From: Actinomadura physcomitrii
GTDB lineage: Bacteria; Actinomycetota; Actinomycetes; Streptosporangiales; Streptosporangiaceae
Direction of reading: 5' to 3'
DNA: 64,000 nt
NCBI RefSeq assembly: GCF_008923205.2
Contig: NZ_WBMS02000010.1
Location: 124,001-188,000 of the forward strand
The notes below the pieces were generated by a model. That model was not told the DNA's origin and did no database searches. It worked only from the letters and a program-made list of their open reading frames with translations. This document shows positions 49,659 to 58,119 of the stretch, piece by piece (the first letter of the stretch is position 1; every line of letters begins with the position of its first letter). The position numbers were made by a program, and so were the translations under genes.

Positions 49659-49797
49659 TGTAGTGGGCGGGCGCCGGCCGGCCACGCGGCCGGGCGTGGC
49701 GTTTCTATGGGCGGTTGCTAAGCGCTCCGAAGCGTTTCCGCATCACCCTCCGTATCCCGCGCCATCGGCCCGGGTTCACCATGTCCGGGACCCACAG

Positions 49798-49811
49798 GTA
49801 CGTATGCGTAC
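49798..49811. promoter_or_regulatory. inverted repeat before the secreted-protein gene
   Basis: GTACG-TATG-CGTAC is an inverted repeat with 5-bp arms, 18 bp before the ATG at 49829 and close to the ribosome binding site, so it may be an operator or translational element. Confidence 0.3.
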
Positions 49812-49828
49812 TTCTGAGAGGAGTCCCC

Positions 49829-51082
49829 ATGAGAGTCGGACAGGCGGGCGCCGCGGCGGCCGGGCGCGGCCGGCTGCGGCGTTCCCTCGCCGCCTGCTCG
49901 GGCGCCGCCCTCGCGGTGATCGCGTTCGTCCAGGCGCCGCCCGCGCACGCGCTGCCGCCCGAGGACGTGCCCGCCGTCGGGGTGGACACCGGCCGGTTCA
50001 AGCTGCCGATCGGCTGCACGATCAGCCTCGGCGGGCTGCCGGTGTTCTACCTGCCGACGGACGTGGACGTGCAGGGCGTCGCGCCCGTCCAGCTCGGCCC
50101 GGGCCAGCAGTTCTACCTGTCGCAGGGGTCGGGCAGCATCACGTTCCCGTCCTGGCTGACCTCGCTGGCGCCGGTCCTCGGCATCGACAAGGCGGACGCG
50201 AAGATCACGGATCTGAGCATCGGGGCGAGCGACTCCACCCCGTCCAGCATCAACATCGCGGCGGGCGAGCCGTTCGAGATCGACGACATCGCGATCCAGG
50301 CCGGGCAGCCGCTCAAGGTGGGGCTGCCGCTGACCGGGACGTTCGACGTCGGCCCCTACACCGCGCCGAACAGCGGCAAGGTCACGCTCGCGTTCGAGCA
50401 CGCCTACGCCGAGGTGAACCTGAAGTCGTCGGCCGGGTTCAGCCTGCCGATCACCGCCGACTGCAAGCCGTCGGCGGGCAACGCGCTGCTGACGATCGCG
50501 GTCGGCGGCGCGGCCGGGCAGCCCCCGGCGAAGATCACCGGTGCGCCGCTGAACTTCCCCGAGCCCGCCTCGAACGAGCTGGTCGGTATCATCAACGCGC
50601 CGTACGCGTGCAAGGTCGGCGCGGACACCCTCGACGTCGGGATCGCGGTCGGCGCGCACATCCCGCTGGTGGCCGAGCGCGGCAGCGCGTTCTCCTTCAC
50701 CGAGGCGAGCGGCGCGCTGGTGATCCCGGCCGGCACCGTGAACAAGCTGATCGACAAGGGCTACACGTCCGCGTCCGGCAAGGTCACGGCGCTGAACCTG
50801 GCGGTCGAGGGCGGCACGCCCGCGACGCAGAACGTCATCCCGGCGAGCGGCATCGCCATCCCGAAGACGCCGCTGACGCGCGACAAGCAGATCACGGTGC
50901 CGCTGCCGAGCGACGGCACGCTGACCGCCGGACCGTTCACGCCGACCTCCTCGGCGACGAGCACCGCGGTCTCGCTCGGGTCGGCCGCCGCCGACCTGTC
51001 GTTCGACGGCGGATCCGCCGCCGCGGCGACCTGTGGCGCCCCCTCCCCCACGGTCTACCTGGTGGACAACCCGGTGACCTGA
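49829..51082 (+). CDS. secreted actinomycete protein with repeated beta domains
   Basis: A 417-residue exported protein. An Arg-rich n-region (GRGRLRRSL) and hydrophobic AACSGAALAVIAFVQAPPAHA form a signal peptide. The mature protein is Thr/Ser/Ala rich with few charged residues and appears to hold two related domains: one with FKLPIGCTISLGGLPVFYLP and a second with FSLPITADCKPS. Each contains Cys residues and FEIDDI- or KVTLAFEHA-like strands. The DUF6801-type secreted proteins of actinomycetes are the closest match I can suggest. The function is unknown; a cell-envelope role is likely. A GAGAGGAG site precedes the ATG. Confidence 0.75.
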   Translation: MRVGQAGAAAAGRGRLRRSLAACSGAALAVIAFVQAPPAHALPPEDVPAVGVDTGRFKLPIGCTISLGGLPVFYLPTDVDVQGVAPVQLGPGQQFYLSQGSGSITFPSWLTSLAPVLGIDKADAKITDLSIGASDSTPSSINIAAGEPFEIDDIAIQAGQPLKVGLPLTGTFDVGPYTAPNSGKVTLAFEHAYAEVNLKSSAGFSLPITADCKPSAGNALLTIAVGGAAGQPPAKITGAPLNFPEPASNELVGIINAPYACKVGADTLDVGIAVGAHIPLVAERGSAFSFTEASGALVIPAGTVNKLIDKGYTSASGKVTALNLAVEGGTPATQNVIPASGIAIPKTPLTRDKQITVPLPSDGTLTAGPFTPTSSATSTAVSLGSAAADLSFDGGSAAAATCGAPSPTVYLVDNPVT

Positions 51083-51160
51083 CCGCCCGGCCGGCCGACC
51101 GGGCGACGGCGCCCCGCCGCCCGGCCGGCCCACGCCGACGCCCCCGCGCCCGCCTCGGTC

Positions 51161-51904
51161 TCAGCCCGGGGTGAGCCGCCAGTAGCCGTGCGGGTTGTGG
51201 AAGAAGTCGTCCTCCGCGAACCGGTCGCACGGCCCGTGCCGCAGCACCCAGCGCTCCGCGCCGTCCTCCAGCGCGAACGTCTCGCCGTCGTGCAGCTCCC
51301 GCGTCCGCTGCTCCATCAGCAGGTAGAGCGCCAGCCCGTCGATCAGCTCGAGGACGTCGTCGGGGTGCGGGTCGCCCGGGTGGTCCAGCTCGACGTCCGG
51401 GGCGCCGAGCAGGTGCATGCCGCAGCTGAAGTACAGCGCGCCGGTCGTGATCGGCCGCTTGACGCACGCCTGGTACAGCGGGACGGCCGCCTCCTGGCCC
51501 GCGTACGCCTTGTAGGCGAGGTCGAGCCAGCGGTCGCGGCCGTGCGCGAGGCCGTTGCTCTCGTTCTTCACCGCGGTGGCGCCGGAGCGCAGCAGCTCGG
51601 CGGTCAGCGCGAGGGTGCGGCGGGCGACGGTGAACGCGACGCCGGGACGCGCCGGGGGCGACAGCAGGTAGGCGACGGTGTCGTGGTCGCGCACCGCCGC
51701 CCAGTCCCGGCCGGTGAAGGAGGCGCCGGCGCCGCACGCCTCGAACGCGGCCGGCATCCGCGGGTCCGGAGCGTTCCCGGAGTAGTCCCAGTCGAGCTCG
51801 AAGCCCTCCTTCGCGGCGATCGCCTCGACCTCGCCGAGGTCCAGTCCGGTGCCGAGAACACAGAGGACATGCCGGGAGTCCACCGACGTCTGCTCATCAA
51901 TCAT
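51161..51904 (-). CDS. uncharacterised cytosolic protein
   Basis: A 247-residue protein with no membrane segment or signal peptide. I do not recognise a catalytic motif. The sequence has an alpha/beta character, with VLCVLGTGLDLGEVEAIA at the N terminus, a central region around AVKNESNGLAHGRDRWL, and a C-terminal half with GALYFSCGMHLLGAPDVEL and RFAEDDFFHNPHGYW. Acidic clusters suggest a soluble enzyme-like or binding protein. The ATG 51904 is the best start since upstream codons are Arg/Pro-rich. It is convergent with the secreted-protein gene. No neighbour suggests a role. Confidence 0.7.
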   Translation of the reverse strand: MIDEQTSVDSRHVLCVLGTGLDLGEVEAIAAKEGFELDWDYSGNAPDPRMPAAFEACGAGASFTGRDWAAVRDHDTVAYLLSPPARPGVAFTVARRTLALTAELLRSGATAVKNESNGLAHGRDRWLDLAYKAYAGQEAAVPLYQACVKRPITTGALYFSCGMHLLGAPDVELDHPGDPHPDDVLELIDGLALYLLMEQRTRELHDGETFALEDGAERWVLRHGPCDRFAEDDFFHNPHGYWRLTPG

Positions 51905-52016
51905 CAGGCGGCAGGGTACGCGAAGATCGTGGTCATGGCAGAGGTTCGCCCGATCGTCCGGCCGCTGCACGCCCGGCTCCCCTGCCGCCGACGGCGTGCG
52001 CCGCCTCCCGCGTGGA

Positions 52017-52037
52017 GCGGCCCCGGGGCGGGGCCGC
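52017..52037. terminator. isolated GC-rich hairpin
   Basis: GCGGCCCC and GGGGCCGC pair perfectly around a 5-base loop. It lies between divergent genes in a region of about 300 bp (51905-52203) that holds no gene, so it does not end an obvious transcript. It may instead mark a leader or a lost gene. Confidence 0.35.
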
Positions 52038-52203
52038 ATCAGCGGGGCGCGGCGGGGGAAGGGTGATTACATGGACTTATGACACCGTCCGGGCGAGCGC
52101 GATGTGGGGCAGGTCACAGCCGGCCGGCCCCAGATTCGCGTCACGTTCGGCGGCACTGATCCATCTTCTCTGTGACGGGTCGTACGGAGGGTTTGGAGGG
52201 GGC

Positions 52204-52839
52204 ATGGGCGCCGTACCGGAGAGCAGCACGCCGCGGCGGTTCAACCTGACCATGCTGAACGCCGCCTACGACGCGTTCCGGCGGGACATGGCCCGGATGT
52301 CGGCCGCCGCCGCGGACGCGGCGCCGGAACCGGGGCGGGTCGCCCGCGGATGGGCGATGTTCCGCCGGCACTGGCTGGCCCAGGAGGCCGCCGAGCAGCG
52401 CGCGTTGTGGGCGGTGATGCGCGGCCGGGAGCGTCCGGCCGTGTTCGAGGCGCTGGAGCTGCGCGCGTTCCGGGTCGTGCCGCTGCTGGACGGGGTGGAC
52501 GCGGCGCTGGAGCACGGCGACCGGCGCGCCCTGTGCCAGTACGCGCGGGCGCTTCCGGCGGCGGTGAGCGACCTCCTGGACTACAAGGAGACGGAGATGC
52601 TGCCGCTGATCCACCGCGTGCTGACCCCGTTCGAGTGGGGGACCTTCGACGTCGAGATGCGCCGCGAGCTGGGCATGCGGGGGCTGGCCTCGTTCGTGCC
52701 GTGGCTGCTGGACGGGGCGCCCGACGCGACCGCCCGCGCGGTGATGCGGCTGCTTCCGCCGCCGTTCCGGGTGCTGTACCGGGCGCGCTGGCTGCCGCGC
52801 TACCGCCGCCGGGAGAGGTGGGCGGTGCCCGCCTCCTGA
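52204..52839 (+). CDS. hemerythrin-like domain protein
   Basis: A 211-residue helical protein resembling HHE-type hemerythrins. Possible iron-ligand segments are FRRHWLAQEAAEQRALW and LLDYKETEMLPLIHRVL, the latter with the typical E...H pattern, while some ligand histidines of the family are not obvious. The C terminus is Arg rich. Such proteins sense or buffer oxygen, NO or peroxide. ATG 52204 has a GGAGGG site. The half-length cytochrome b gene follows 130 bp downstream on the same strand. Confidence 0.7.
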   Translation: MGAVPESSTPRRFNLTMLNAAYDAFRRDMARMSAAAADAAPEPGRVARGWAMFRRHWLAQEAAEQRALWAVMRGRERPAVFEALELRAFRVVPLLDGVDAALEHGDRRALCQYARALPAAVSDLLDYKETEMLPLIHRVLTPFEWGTFDVEMRRELGMRGLASFVPWLLDGAPDATARAVMRLLPPPFRVLYRARWLPRYRRRERWAVPAS

Positions 52840-52890
52840 GCCTGCACCGCCTGAGCCTGCACCTCTGAGCGGCGCGGTGTGACGGGCGAC

Positions 52891-52904
52891 ACATCCCGGG
52901 ATGT
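52891..52904. promoter_or_regulatory. 14-bp palindrome before the cytochrome b-like gene
   Basis: ACATCCCGGGATGT is a perfect palindrome nested in a larger GTGAC...GTCAC repeat, about 70 bp before the ATG at 52972. It may be an operator for the cytochrome b-like gene. Confidence 0.4.
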
Positions 52905-52971
52905 CACGTTTCGCCGGGCTTGATCGGTCTTATGCGCAGAACCGGTCCAGACCGACGAAAGGACGGCGTCG

Positions 52972-54027
52972 ATGGCGGACCCGGGCACCGACATCGTCCC
53001 GCGGCTGTACGTCGTGCACGTGCTGCTGATCCCGGGGATCCTGGCGGCGCTGATCCCGCTGCACGCGGTGGTGCTGACGTGGCGGCAGACGCACACCCAG
53101 TTCCCGGGCAAGGGCAGCACGAACACGACCGTGCGCGGCTACCCGTTCTTCCCGGTGTTCGTGGCGAAGACCACCTCGCTGTTCCTGTGGGTGCTCGGGG
53201 TGACGGTGCTGCTCGCGGCGTTCGTGCAGATCAACCCGGTCTGGCTGTTCGGCCCGTACGACCCGGGCGCGATCAGCGCGGGCTCGCAGCCGGACTGGTA
53301 CATGGGCTGGCTGGAGGGCGCGCTGCGGATCATGCCCGCGTGGGAGGTGAGCGCGTGGGGCCACACGGTGACGCTGAGCGTGCTCGTGCCGGCGCTGGTG
53401 GTCCCGGGGCTGCTGTTCACCGGCCTGGCCGTCTACCCGTTCCTGGAACGGTGGGTCACCGGCGACCCGCAGATCCACCACCTGCTGGACCGGCCCCGCG
53501 ACGTCCCCGCCCGGACCGGGATCGGCATGGGCGGCGTCGTGTTCTACGGGGCGCTGTGGGCGGCCGGCGGCAACGACGTCGTCGCCGACCGGTTCGACGT
53601 CCCGCTGTACTGGACCACCTGGTTCTTCCGGTTCCTGGTCGTCCTCGGCCCGGTGCTGGCCTACGTCGTGACGTACCGGATCTGCGTCGGGCTGCAGCGC
53701 CGCGACCTCGCGCTCGTCGAGCACGGCCTGGAGACCGGCGTCATCCGCCGGTCGCCGGAGGGCCGGTACAGCGAGGTCGAGCGGCGCCTCCCGGCCGAGC
53801 GGACGGCCGCGATCACCGATCCGCGGCCGGCCCCGGCGGTCCCGCTGGACGTCCCGGCCGAGGCCGGCGGCGTCGAGAGCCCGCAGGCCCGGAGCCCGAA
53901 GGCGCGGATCCGCGCGGCCCTGAACCGGCGGTTCCGCGCCGATCTGGCCGTCGTCCCGCGCACCGCGCCGGACGCCCCCGAACTGGAGGAGGGCGCCTCC
54001 ATCGAGACCGCGCCCGCGTCCCGCTGA
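52972..54027 (+). CDS. N-terminally truncated cytochrome b (QcrB-like half)
   Basis: A 351-residue membrane protein corresponding to the middle and C-terminal parts of actinobacterial QcrB (about 545 residues). It starts at the helix with haem ligands (LYVVHVLLIPGILAALIPLH) and continues with THTQFPGKGSTNT and INPVWLFGPYDPGAISAGSQPDWYMGW, all QcrB-like. The first helices, including the one that supplies the other two haem-ligand histidines, are absent, and no coding trace of them exists upstream. It has its own AAAGGA site, so it looks like a genuine short gene, not a fragment. Its partner and electron route are unknown. Confidence 0.82.
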   Translation: MADPGTDIVPRLYVVHVLLIPGILAALIPLHAVVLTWRQTHTQFPGKGSTNTTVRGYPFFPVFVAKTTSLFLWVLGVTVLLAAFVQINPVWLFGPYDPGAISAGSQPDWYMGWLEGALRIMPAWEVSAWGHTVTLSVLVPALVVPGLLFTGLAVYPFLERWVTGDPQIHHLLDRPRDVPARTGIGMGGVVFYGALWAAGGNDVVADRFDVPLYWTTWFFRFLVVLGPVLAYVVTYRICVGLQRRDLALVEHGLETGVIRRSPEGRYSEVERRLPAERTAAITDPRPAPAVPLDVPAEAGGVESPQARSPKARIRAALNRRFRADLAVVPRTAPDAPELEEGASIETAPASR

Positions 54028-54057
54028 TCCGGGGCGCGCGGCAGAGCGACCGCCGGT

Positions 54058-54621
54058 TCAGACGGGCTTTTCGAACAGCAGGCGGATGACGGGCTCGGCG
54101 GCGGCCACGGGGTCGTCGCCGAGTTCGGCGGGCAGGGCGCCGCGGAGCCACAGCTCGGCGAAGCCGTGCACGATCGACCAGGCGGCGATCGGGGCGGTGA
54201 GGTCGCCGCTGGGGCGGCCGGGGGCGACGCTCCGGGCGCCGCGCGTGAGGACGCCGTCGGCGCGCGCGCGGGCGGAGGCGACCTCGGGGTCGTCCGCGCG
54301 GTACAGCTCGGGCCTGAACATGACCTCGAAGTACGCGCGGTGGTCGACGGCGAAGCGGATGTAGGCGAGCCCGACGTCGTGGAAGTCGTCGCCGGCGGCC
54401 TCGAGCGCGGCGGCGAACAGCGCGTACCCCTCGGCGGCGACGGCGGTGAGGAGCCCGGCCTTGTCGCCGAAGTGGTGGGCGGGGGCGGCGTGCGAGACGC
54501 CCGCGCGGCGGGCCAGCTCGCGCAGGCTCCATGTGGCCGGTCCGGATTCGGCGATCGCGTCCACGGCGGCCGCCAGCACGGCCCGCCGCAGATCGCCATG
54601 GTGGTAGGCGTCGTCGCTCAT
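54058..54621 (-). CDS. TetR-family regulator
   Basis: A 187-residue TetR protein. The DNA-binding domain is YHHGDLRRAVLAAAVDAI, then WSLRELARRAGVSHAAPAHHFGDKAGLL, of the TetR subgroup with a TetR_C WHG-type ligand domain (VHGFAELWLRG). It is divergent from the DUF3291-like gene with repeats in between, and probably controls it. ATG 54621 is chosen, since the YHHGDLR segment usually begins 5-10 residues from the start. Confidence 0.87.
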   Translation of the reverse strand: MSDDAYHHGDLRRAVLAAAVDAIAESGPATWSLRELARRAGVSHAAPAHHFGDKAGLLTAVAAEGYALFAAALEAAGDDFHDVGLAYIRFAVDHRAYFEVMFRPELYRADDPEVASARARADGVLTRGARSVAPGRPSGDLTAPIAAWSIVHGFAELWLRGALPAELGDDPVAAAEPVIRLLFEKPV

Positions 54622-54640
54622 GCCGCCGATCCTATCTTTC

Positions 54641-54689
54641 CATTGACAAGTTCGCCGCACCGAGGCAATCTAGACATTGACAAGATTGC
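54641..54689. promoter_or_regulatory. repeats in TetR/DUF3291 divergent promoter
   Basis: CATTGACAAG occurs twice (54641-54650 and 54675-54684), and GCAATCT...AGATTGC (54665-54671 and 54683-54689) forms a perfect 7-bp-arm inverted repeat around the second copy. These are candidate TetR operators. Confidence 0.45.
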
Positions 54690-54723
54690 GCGCCCGCGCA
54701 CCGCCCGAGCGAAGGACTCTCCC

Positions 54724-55110
54724 ATGCCGACCCTGCCCTGGATCCCCGTGCGCGCCGCCGGCGCCGACGCCGAGGTGACCGTCATGGCGTCCCGGCTCGA
54801 GGTGCGCTCGCTGCGGCACGTGCCGGGCTTCCTCCTCGCCTCGATGTCCCTGCTGCGCCAGGCCCGCCGCGCCGACGGCGCGCACGGCGTCGCCCTCAGG
54901 GCCCAGCTGCTGAAGCGGACGTTCTGGACGCTGTCCGCCTGGCGCGACCAGAAGGCGATCCGCGCCTACGCCGCCGCCGAGCCGCACCGGTCGACGATGC
55001 GGGCCAAGCGCGCGGTGATGCGCGACTCCACGTTCGTCTTCTGGCAGGCGAAGGCCACCGACCTGCCGATCACCTGGGAAGAGGCGCGGCGGCGCATCGC
55101 CGAGCATTGA
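54724..55110 (+). CDS. DUF3291-like small protein, monooxygenase fold
   Basis: A 128-residue protein resembling the DUF3291/spheroidene-monooxygenase-like dimeric ferredoxin fold. Visible segments are VTVMASRLEVRSLRHVPGF near the start, TFWTLSAWRDQKAIRAYAA and the C-terminal SSTFVFWQ-like strand (DSTFVFWQAKATDLP). Such proteins are often small haem-degrading or quinone-modifying monooxygenases, but the substrate here is unknown. The divergent TetR gene and the shared repeats suggest inducible expression. No strong ribosome binding site is seen. Confidence 0.7.
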   Translation: MPTLPWIPVRAAGADAEVTVMASRLEVRSLRHVPGFLLASMSLLRQARRADGAHGVALRAQLLKRTFWTLSAWRDQKAIRAYAAAEPHRSTMRAKRAVMRDSTFVFWQAKATDLPITWEEARRRIAEH

Positions 55111-55130
55111 CCCGCCCGGCTCCCGCGTCC

Positions 55131-55844
55131 CTAGCCCGGCGGCTCCGCGTCGTCGGCGAACGCGCGCAGGCCCGGCAGGTCGACGACGGTGATCCGGCGC
55201 CAGCCGGTGCGGATCAGCCCCGCGGCCCGCAGCCCCGTCATCGCGCGCGCGACCGTCTCGCGGGAGGCGTCCATCCAGCTGCCGAGCTCCTCCTGGGACA
55301 GCGGCGGCCCGATCGCGATCGACCCGTCCGGCGCGGGCGGCACGTGCTGCGCCGACCGCTCGGCGAGGTCGGCCAGCAGCCGCGCGAGCCGCTGGGTGCC
55401 CCGGCTGGCGACGTGCGCGCGCAGCCGCCGGTCGGAGTCGTCGATGCGCTGCACGAACGTGCCGGTGACGAGCATCCACACGTCCGGGTGCTCGTCCAGG
55501 AACCCGGTGAACCGGCCCGCCGGGACCACCAGCGCGCGCACCGGGGACAGCGCCGTCACCGTCGCCGACCGGGTGCGCCCGCCGAGCACCGCGCTCTCGG
55601 CGAGCAGGTCGCCCGGCCCGCGCACGGCCAGCACCACGTCGTGGCCGTCCTCGGTGGTCGAGGTGACCTTGGCCCAGCCCCGCTCGATGATGATCACGTG
55701 GTCGGACTCGTCGCCCTGGTACACCAGCGGCGCCTTGACCGGGAACTGGCGCGGCCGCGCGGCGGCGCGCAGCGCGATCCGCTGCGCGGCGTCGAGCGCG
55801 GCCCAGAACCCGGGCCGGGGAACGGACGGGGACGAGGGGGGCAC
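55131..55844 (-). CDS. Crp/Fnr-family transcriptional regulator
   Basis: A 237-residue regulator. The cNMP-binding domain spans about 12-130, with LVYQGDESDHVIIIERGWAKV and VRGPGDLLAESAVLGG. The C-terminal winged helix at about 165-230 contains LSQEELGSWMDASRETVARAM. Whether it binds cAMP is uncertain: the Arg-Ser/Thr pair of CAP appears as GRTRSATVTAL, which is compatible. The GTG start has an AAGGAGG site 7 bp upstream. It is convergent with the DUF3291-like gene. Confidence 0.9.
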   Translation of the reverse strand: MPPSSPSVPRPGFWAALDAAQRIALRAAARPRQFPVKAPLVYQGDESDHVIIIERGWAKVTSTTEDGHDVVLAVRGPGDLLAESAVLGGRTRSATVTALSPVRALVVPAGRFTGFLDEHPDVWMLVTGTFVQRIDDSDRRLRAHVASRGTQRLARLLADLAERSAQHVPPAPDGSIAIGPPLSQEELGSWMDASRETVARAMTGLRAAGLIRTGWRRITVVDLPGLRAFADDAEPPG

Positions 55845-55966
55845 GGTCGTCCTCCTTACCGGTCGCCGGGAATCTTGACATGCCCGCGGTCACCCCGCCG
55901 GTAAACCGGCTCACCTCGAAGTCGTCACACCCCCGGGCGCGTCGCGCTCACGTGCCGGACGGGCGC

Positions 55967-56755
55967 TCACGTGCCGGGCGGCGGCTCGGTCTCGACGGTC
56001 ACGGCCTCGTGGTCGAAGCTCAGGTGGCCGCCGATCTTCGCCGCGTCGGTGAGCGGCTCCTCGTAGGACCAGGCCGCGTTCTCGGCGCCGTCCAGCGACC
56101 AGTACGTCGCCTCGCCCTTGTAGGGGCAGACGGTGCGCTTGCCGCTGCGGGTCAGCAGCTCGCGGCGCACGTCCTCGGCCGGGATGTAGAACCGGTTCGG
56201 CAGGCCCGTCTCCGACAGCAGCTTCGCCCGCCCGGTCTCCGCGACGACCTCGCCGTTCAGCAGCACCCGGACGTGCCGGGACGTGGCGCGCGCGTCGACC
56301 CGGTGGAACGGGTCGCGCAGGTGCCCGTGCACCTCCTCGTCCTCGTCGTACCAGGCGTCCATCGGGCCCCAGTAGAAGGCCATGTAGCCGCGCAGCCAGG
56401 ACGATTCGGGCAGCGGTTCCGGGTAGCCCCACACCGCGTTCTCCGCGGCGCGGCCGCCGGCGCGGATCGTCCAGTACGCGGCGTCGCCCTTGAACGGGCA
56501 GTGCGTGGTGTGGTCGGTCCGCTCCAGCAGGTCCGTCCGGACGTCGTCCTCGGGGACGTACAGGACGGGCAGCAGCCCCGTCTCGTGCAGCAGCTTCCCC
56601 CGCTCGGTGTCGAACACGACCTCCCCGCCGAAGCGGGCGTGCACCCGGCGCGGGAAGTCGTGCATGAACAGCCGGTGCTTCGGCCCCTCGATGCGGAAGT
56701 TGACCTCGTCGCCGGGCGATCCGGCGAGCGGCCCGGGGCCCATGGTCAGCGTCAT
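55967..56755 (-). CDS. tandem DUF427 protein
   Basis: A 262-residue protein with two DUF427 domains. The first has VNFRIEGPKHRLFMHDFPRRVHARFGGEVVFDT and CPFKGDAAYWTI; the second has RVLLNGEVVAETGRAKLLSETGLPNRFYIPAEDV and CPYKGEATYWSL. DUF427 is a small beta-rich fold seen in plants and bacteria with no settled function. The duplication of a domain usually found singly suggests an internal gene duplication. It lies downstream of the erythromycin-esterase-like gene on the same strand and may be co-transcribed. Confidence 0.88.
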   Translation of the reverse strand: MTLTMGPGPLAGSPGDEVNFRIEGPKHRLFMHDFPRRVHARFGGEVVFDTERGKLLHETGLLPVLYVPEDDVRTDLLERTDHTTHCPFKGDAAYWTIRAGGRAAENAVWGYPEPLPESSWLRGYMAFYWGPMDAWYDEDEEVHGHLRDPFHRVDARATSRHVRVLLNGEVVAETGRAKLLSETGLPNRFYIPAEDVRRELLTRSGKRTVCPYKGEATYWSLDGAENAAWSYEEPLTDAAKIGGHLSFDHEAVTVETEPPPGT

Positions 56756-56776
56756 GCTCGTCTCCCTGCGTCGGCT

Positions 56777-56823
56777 CTGCTCACACGCCTGTCGGCCCTG
56801 CTCACACGCCCTGCTCACACGCC
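56777..56823. repeat. three copies of a 13-bp repeat at the esterase stop
   Basis: CTGCTCACACGCC occurs at 56777, 56798 and 56811. On the minus strand it reads GGCGTGTGAGCAG, and the stop codon of the erythromycin-esterase-like gene (56815-56817) lies in the first copy. All copies lie between this gene and the DUF427 gene. Confidence 0.8.
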
Positions 56824-58119
56824 TGTGGGCATGGTCTCCAGCTCGCCGCGCCGCGCCGCCTCCAGGTGCAGCGGGGCGAGCGCCGAGGTGATCCGGAACC
56901 AGCACAGCGCGTCGTACCGGTCGGCGAGCCGCGTCGGGACGTACTGGCGCGGGTCGCGGTCCGGATCGTAGACGACGCCGATCGCGCGGTGCCCGAGCGT
57001 CCCGGTGAGGAAGGCGGGCATGTCGCGCTCGGGCGGCACCACGAACAGGCCGCGGTGCAGCTCCGACCCGGCGAGCACCGCCTCCAGCGACCCGTGCTCC
57101 GGCGGCGGGACGGTCATGACCTCCATCGGGTCGCCCCAGCTCGGCGCGGCGACCGCCTCGCCGGGGCCGCCCGCGAACCCGACGATCACGACGCGGTCGC
57201 GGCCGTGCCGCTCGCGGGCGAGCTGCCCGAGGTTCACCATGCCGGCGTCCGCCATGTCGGTGGCGCGCGCGTCGCCGACGTGGGTGTTGTGCGCCCACAC
57301 GACGCCCTTGCCGGTCTGGCCGCCGTGGGTGTGGAAGTCCGCCAGCCGGTCGAAGGTGTCGGCCATGTGCACGTCGCGGACGTTCCACGACTCCGGCCCG
57401 CCGCCGATCATGGTGCGGTAGTAGCGCTCGGCGCCCGCGGCGATCTCGGCGTTCTGCCGGACGTCCAGCTCCTCGTCGGGGTCGCGGGAGTCGCCGTGGG
57501 AGACCGGGCGGCGCAGCCGGGTCAGCAGCGCCATGACCTCCTCGGCGCACCCGTCCGGGACCAGCGCGGTGTTCCACCCGTAGGACCGCGGGTCCTGGCC
57601 GTGCGGCTCGAAGCAGCGGTAGGCGTCCAGGGCCGTCCGCAGGTACTCGGGGCGGTGCTCGGCCAGGTGGTCGACGACGGCCCGCAGCGACTCCCACAGG
57701 CTGTAGACGTCCAGGCCGTAGAAGCCGGTCCGCCGGTCGGGCGGCAGGCCCGCGTTGTGCTCGCGCAGCCACCGGCAGAACCGGACGGTCTCCTCGTTGG
57801 CCCACATCCAGGTGGGCCAGCGTTCGAAGGCGTTCAGGGCGGTGCGCGGGTCCTCCGCGCCGCCGGGCGCCAGGGTGACCGACCGCCCGACACGGCGGCA
57901 GTCCGGCCAGTCGCCCTCGACGGCCACGAAGGAGAAGCCGCGCTCGGCGATCAGCCGGCGGGTGATCGCGGCCCGCCACGCGTAGTACTCGTGGGTGCCG
58001 TGGCTGGCCTCGCCGATCAGCACGCACGAGGCGTCGCCGATCCGGTCCAGCAGCGGGTCCAGGTCCTCTTCGTACTCCAGCGGCAGCGCGGCCCCGAGCA
58101 CGTCGTCCGCGTCGCTCAT
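56815..58119 (-). CDS. erythromycin-esterase-family protein
   Basis: A 434-residue protein of the erythromycin esterase family (EreA/EreB-like, PF05139). The catalytic-site segment GEASHGTHEYYAWR begins at 36, and AVEGDWPDC follows at 66-73. Later parts include NEETVRFCRWLREHN and VVWAHNTHVGDARAT with conserved His residues. Most chromosomal members have not been shown to hydrolyse macrolides, so resistance cannot be assumed. The ATG has a GGGGGA site. The stop lies in a 13-bp repeat; the DUF427 gene follows. Confidence 0.88.
   Translation of the reverse strand: MSDADDVLGAALPLEYEEDLDPLLDRIGDASCVLIGEASHGTHEYYAWRAAITRRLIAERGFSFVAVEGDWPDCRRVGRSVTLAPGGAEDPRTALNAFERWPTWMWANEETVRFCRWLREHNAGLPPDRRTGFYGLDVYSLWESLRAVVDHLAEHRPEYLRTALDAYRCFEPHGQDPRSYGWNTALVPDGCAEEVMALLTRLRRPVSHGDSRDPDEELDVRQNAEIAAGAERYYRTMIGGGPESWNVRDVHMADTFDRLADFHTHGGQTGKGVVWAHNTHVGDARATDMADAGMVNLGQLARERHGRDRVVIVGFAGGPGEAVAAPSWGDPMEVMTVPPPEHGSLEAVLAGSELHRGLFVVPPERDMPAFLTGTLGHRAIGVVYDPDRDPRQYVPTRLADRYDALCWFRITSALAPLHLEAARRGELETMPTGV

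Noticed and set aside
56777..56823. Insertion-sequence remnant
   Set aside because: There is no transposase, no terminal inverted repeat and no target duplication; it is a simple short repeat.
56815..58119. Macrolide resistance gene
   Set aside because: Family membership (PF05139) is clear, but most chromosomal members have no shown macrolide activity and no macrolide-linked genes are nearby.
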